Made by a program: the position numbers and the translations under genes
Notes under the pieces: generated by a model
What the model was told of the DNA's origin: nothing
What the model saw: the letters and a program-made list of their open reading frames with translations, nothing else
Databases searched by the model: none
Part shown: positions 60,900 to 64,000 of the stretch, piece after piece
How positions within the stretch are numbered: position 1 is the stretch's first letter
How the letters are laid out: each line of letters opens with the position of its first letter
NCBI GenBank assembly: GCA_022360175.1
Contig: JAKSDI010000025.1
Span: forward strand, 1-64,000
Length of the DNA: 64,000 nt
Reading direction: 5' to 3'
Origin: Chitinophagales bacterium
GTDB taxonomy: Bacteria; Bacteroidota; Bacteroidia; Chitinophagales; Saprospiraceae

Positions 60900-63800
60900 A
60901 TGAGGAGCACTACTCTACTCACTTTGTTGTTACTCACTTTCTATGTTGTAACATCAGCTAATAATGACCCCATAACCATACAACTTGAAAATGCCAACGC
61001 GCGGCATATGGTATCACTTGAGAATACTACTCAGGTTGTAGAGTTATGTCAGTTAGAAGAAGGACAAACCTACTTATTGAGATCAATAAGTCAATCTTCT
61101 GAGAATGTATTAATTCAGAATGAAGAAGGCGCTTCTACAGAATTTTTATTTGCAGCAGATGGAGATTGTAAAAAGATTGTCCTGGAAAAAGAAGGAAATA
61201 TCCGGGCGGCGGTAGAAACAGTCCTATCTATAAGCTGTATGACCTGTATGCCAGAACTGAATTCGCGTTTTCCGAATTTATCAGTTAGTGGGGGAGCATC
61301 TGCACTGGAACTTATTCAAGATGTATTTATTGGAGGAGATTGTTTTGAAATACAAAATGCTGCATTTGTAGGAAACCCGAACGGTATTGGGACTTTTGCA
61401 AATGGTGGCACTTCAATAGGCCTGGATAATGGAGTAATTATTTCTTCTGGAAATATTACAAATGCACCAGGCCCTAATAACTCTGGAGGTGCTGGTAATA
61501 ATATGGGAGGAGGAAGCCATCCCGATTTGGCAGAACTAGCCAGTGCTCCCATTTTTGATGCAACTGGTATTACATTTCAATTTAAACCTACGGTACCACA
61601 AATCTTTTTTAATTATGTTTTTGCATCAGAAGAATATTGCGAGTATGTGGGAGCAGGTTTTAATGATGTGTTCGGATTTTTTATAAGCGGGCCGGGTATA
61701 AGTGGCGGCTTCTTATTGAGTGGTGAGAATATAGCAGTCATTCCGGGAACATCTACAGCAGTTGCGATTGACGAAGTAAATCACGTAAGTAATACTTCCT
61801 ATTTTGTAGGGAATAGCGGTACCTGTGGCAGTACTTTCAATATGGATGATATTCAGTTTGATGGATTCACCCAGACGTTAACTGCTGTTGCGAATGTACA
61901 ACCTTGTGAAACCTATTTTATTCGTCTGTTGGTAGGCGATGCCGGAGATGGGATTTTTGATTCTGCAGTATTTTTGGAAGCCAATAGTTTTAACGCTGGT
62001 GGAGCATCTGCAGGAGAAGCTATTTCACCAACAACGGGCTCTAATATTACTTATGAAGCCTGTTCGGATGGTTACTTCGTGTTGCAGGCAGCAGGTGATA
62101 TCAATACAGATCGCGAAATTGAATTTAGCATTGCACCTTTTGGTACAGCTACTCCAGGAGTTGATTATGTACCTTTTGGTACCTCTGTAACGGTTCCTGC
62201 CGGACAAACGGAGGTGATCATTCCTATTACCGTAATACCGGATGATCTGATAGAGGGGCAAGAGACGATTGTACTGGAATTACAAAATTCCTGTTCGTGT
62301 TCTGGTACTTATATTGAATTAATTATTGAGGATGTCCCGCCGCTTGAAGTAAGCGCCTTTGATATAGAACTCTGTGATGGATTGCCTGGAGAGTTAAATG
62401 CCCTCGCTTTCGGGGGCTTACCAGGGTACAGTTATTCGTGGCTCAACACATCATCAGGAGAAACCTTCTCTGGAGAATCCATACCGGTAAGCCCTTCTGA
62501 AACGACGACCTACTCTGTATCTGTAACGGATGAATGCGGGCAGTTAGCCAGCTCTAATGCAACGGTAATAGTGAATCCTCCTTCCTCCGCTCAGATGGTT
62601 GGTGGAGGACAGTTTTGTGGTACTGATATCTCAACAGATATTGTCATTACTTTTGGAGGGATTGGCCCCTGGCTGTTTAGTTATTCTCTAAATGGAGAGT
62701 TTCAGGAACCGATATTAACATCCGAAAACCCATATACTCTTTCCGTATCCGAGCCTGGTTTTTATTTCCCGGAGTCAGTAATATCAGTAGAAAGCTTTTG
62801 TGAAGGTGAAGTAATAGGTTTGGCTTTCGTAGAAGTATCAGATTTTGATATTGAAGTTGAAAGCGATAATATTTCCTGTCCTGGCGAAGATGATGGATCG
62901 ATCACAGCAACTGCAATGAATGGGGTGACTCCTTATGGATATACGTGGGAAAATGTAAGTGCAGGGACTCCAATTGCCAATAGTAGCTCAGACTTAAATG
63001 ATCTTCCTGCAGGAATATATTCTGTGACTGTCAATGATAATGGAGGTTGCCTGGATTCAATGGAAGTAGAAATAATAGAACCAGAGCCATTGGAAGCAAT
63101 AGCAGCAGTAGCTTCTGTGCCTAATTGTGATGACTCCAGTGGAGGAAGTATAGATCTTACGCTCAATGGAGGAACGCCCAATTATCAGTTTGTCTGGAGT
63201 AATGGCGATACAATGCAGAATCCTGTCAATCTGATAGCCGGTACCTATGGCGTGATAGTAACTGATGATGGTGGATGTATGGATTCTACCAGTATTGTAG
63301 TTACTGAAGATATAGAGGCACCTTTAGTAAGTGCCGCAGTAGACGATATTATCAATTGTTATTTACCTGAAATAGACCTCGATGGTAGTGGTTCTTCAGA
63401 GGGAGCGATTTTTGAAGCCGATTGGACTGGTCCAGGGCTTGTATCTGGTGATAATACACTTAATCCAACAGTGAATCAGGCAGGAGAGTATATTCTGCTG
63501 GTTACGAATACAGATAATGGATGTACTTCTGCTGATACAGTGATGGTAGATGCAGATCAAATAGCACCAGAAGCAATTGCCGAGGATAATATATTAAACT
63601 GTTATCAGCAGGGAGTAATGCCAAACACCGAGGGTACCAGCACAGGAAGTGAATATACTTATGAATGGTCAGGACCCGGTATAGCAGGTAGTACAATGGT
63701 CATTGATCCCCTTATCTATAGCCCGGGTGATTATACCATGTTGGTAACCAATACTGATAATGGTTGCCAGGATAGCGTAAGCATTACAATTGATCAGAAT

Positions 63801-64000
63801 ATAGCAGAACCAGCAATAGGAGCAGGTGAATCATCAGAGCTAAATTGTCAGGAAACAGAAATTATGCTCACCGGAACGGCTACGGGAAATCAAGCTGATT
63901 TTGTTTACAGCTGGACCACCGATGGAGGTAATATTATCAGTGGGGAAAATACCTTAACACCATTAGTCGATGCAGCCGGTATCTATGAGTTGGAAGTAGT
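60900..64000 (+). CDS. Giant secreted adhesin: choice-of-anchor L, Calx-beta-like and SprB-like repeats (partial)
   Basis: The frame opens at ATG 60900 and stays open for 1033 codons to the window end. After a signal peptide (LLLLTFYVVTSA, to about 20) and a short N-terminal domain comes a choice-of-anchor L domain (about 125-375: NGVIISSGNI, FNYVFASEEYCEYVG, FNDVFGFFISGPG, TCGSTFNMDDIQFDGFT, ETYFIRLLVGDAGD). A Calx-beta-like segment (about 395-480, PGVDYVPFGTSVTVPAGQTE) follows. Ig/PKD and SprB-like repeats with AGIYSVTVNDNGGC-type ends come next, then repeats of the type YEWSGPGIAGS...LVTNTDNGC. Such proteins are T9SS cargo in gliding Bacteroidota. The C-terminal sorting signal must lie beyond the window. 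Confidence 0.9.
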   Translation, partial: MRSTTLLTLLLLTFYVVTSANNDPITIQLENANARHMVSLENTTQVVELCQLEEGQTYLLRSISQSSENVLIQNEEGASTEFLFAADGDCKKIVLEKEGNIRAAVETVLSISCMTCMPELNSRFPNLSVSGGASALELIQDVFIGGDCFEIQNAAFVGNPNGIGTFANGGTSIGLDNGVIISSGNITNAPGPNNSGGAGNNMGGGSHPDLAELASAPIFDATGITFQFKPTVPQIFFNYVFASEEYCEYVGAGFNDVFGFFISGPGISGGFLLSGENIAVIPGTSTAVAIDEVNHVSNTSYFVGNSGTCGSTFNMDDIQFDGFTQTLTAVANVQPCETYFIRLLVGDAGDGIFDSAVFLEANSFNAGGASAGEAISPTTGSNITYEACSDGYFVLQAAGDINTDREIEFSIAPFGTATPGVDYVPFGTSVTVPAGQTEVIIPITVIPDDLIEGQETIVLELQNSCSCSGTYIELIIEDVPPLEVSAFDIELCDGLPGELNALAFGGLPGYSYSWLNTSSGETFSGESIPVSPSETTTYSVSVTDECGQLASSNATVIVNPPSSAQMVGGGQFCGTDISTDIVITFGGIGPWLFSYSLNGEFQEPILTSENPYTLSVSEPGFYFPESVISVESFCEGEVIGLAFVEVSDFDIEVESDNISCPGEDDGSITATAMNGVTPYGYTWENVSAGTPIANSSSDLNDLPAGIYSVTVNDNGGCLDSMEVEIIEPEPLEAIAAVASVPNCDDSSGGSIDLTLNGGTPNYQFVWSNGDTMQNPVNLIAGTYGVIVTDDGGCMDSTSIVVTEDIEAPLVSAAVDDIINCYLPEIDLDGSGSSEGAIFEADWTGPGLVSGDNTLNPTVNQAGEYILLVTNTDNGCTSADTVMVDADQIAPEAIAEDNILNCYQQGVMPNTEGTSTGSEYTYEWSGPGIAGSTMVIDPLIYSPGDYTMLVTNTDNGCQDSVSITIDQNIAEPAIGAGESSELNCQETEIMLTGTATGNQADFVYSWTTDGGNIISGENTLTPLVDAAGIYELEV

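Noticed and set aside
1-64000. Search for tRNA and rRNA genes
   Set aside because: I saw no T-loop/acceptor pattern and no rRNA-like conserved stretches on either strand while reading. A tRNAscan run would be decisive.

Overview
The window looks like a chromosomal segment of a marine or activated-sludge type Bacteroidota, most likely near the Saprospirales. The evidence is threefold. There are gliding-motility/type IX secretion (T9SS) genes: gldA, gldF, gldG, a GldN-like protein and several proteins with C-terminal sorting domains or SprB-like repeats. There is a TonB-dependent receptor paired with a DUF4249 lipoprotein. Several promoters match the Bacteroidota consensus (TTG or TTTG, about 20 nt, then TAnnTTTG). 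No rRNA, tRNA, CRISPR, prophage or complete insertion sequence was seen. The family-level placement is inference.

Layout. 0-5 kb: a partial DUF3822 gene, a pilin-like envelope protein and bactofilin (minus strand), then tsaD, a secreted small protein and two tandem PPK2 polyphosphate kinases (plus). 5-12 kb: a two-gene beta-oxidation operon (minus), then exbB-exbD-exbD and a TonB-like protein (plus), closed by a strong terminator. 12-18 kb: folC (plus), a minus-strand envelope/stress cluster (AI-2E family transporter, YtxH, holin-X-like, small coiled-coil protein), a small lipoprotein and a GIN-domain (DUF2807) lipoprotein. 18-27 kb: a lipoprotein-type inorganic pyrophosphatase, an acyltransferase-like protein, a beta-propeller sensor kinase with its LuxR-type regulator, a FabH-like ketosynthase, a DUF6794 protein and a second LuxR-type regulator with a textbook Bacteroidota promoter. 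27-33 kb: a large Asn/Gly-rich T9SS surface protein and the TonB receptor/DUF4249 pair.

33-40 kb: a MESH1-like (p)ppGpp hydrolase followed 10 nt later by an atypical pyruvate-kinase-family protein, then an 849-bp intergenic region packed with duplications and a MITE-like element, then an OmpA/PD40 protein and a lipoprotein. 40-49 kb: a membrane-bound AraC-type regulator with two carbohydrate-binding-like domains, a GldN-like protein made of two similar halves, and gldA - secreted protein - gldF - gldG - DUF4340. 49-57 kb: an S1/P1-type zinc nuclease/phospholipase, a FIST sensor with a soluble histidine kinase, an M1 aminopeptidase with a T9SS tail, a stand-alone domain resembling domain 4 of cholesterol-dependent cytolysins, and an ArgD-like aminotransferase. 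57-64 kb: fused secDF and the first 1033 codons of a giant choice-of-anchor-L/SprB-repeat adhesin that runs off the end.

Most promising for follow-up: the stand-alone cytolysin-domain-4 protein (55501-55836); the two-halved GldN-like protein beside gldA; the MESH1/pyruvate-kinase pair; the transmembrane AraC regulator with carbohydrate-binding-like repeats; the tandemly duplicated convergent intergenic region at 35.5-36.4 kb carrying relics of both flanking gene ends; and a dispersed intergenic repeat with a conserved 30-bp core found three times.
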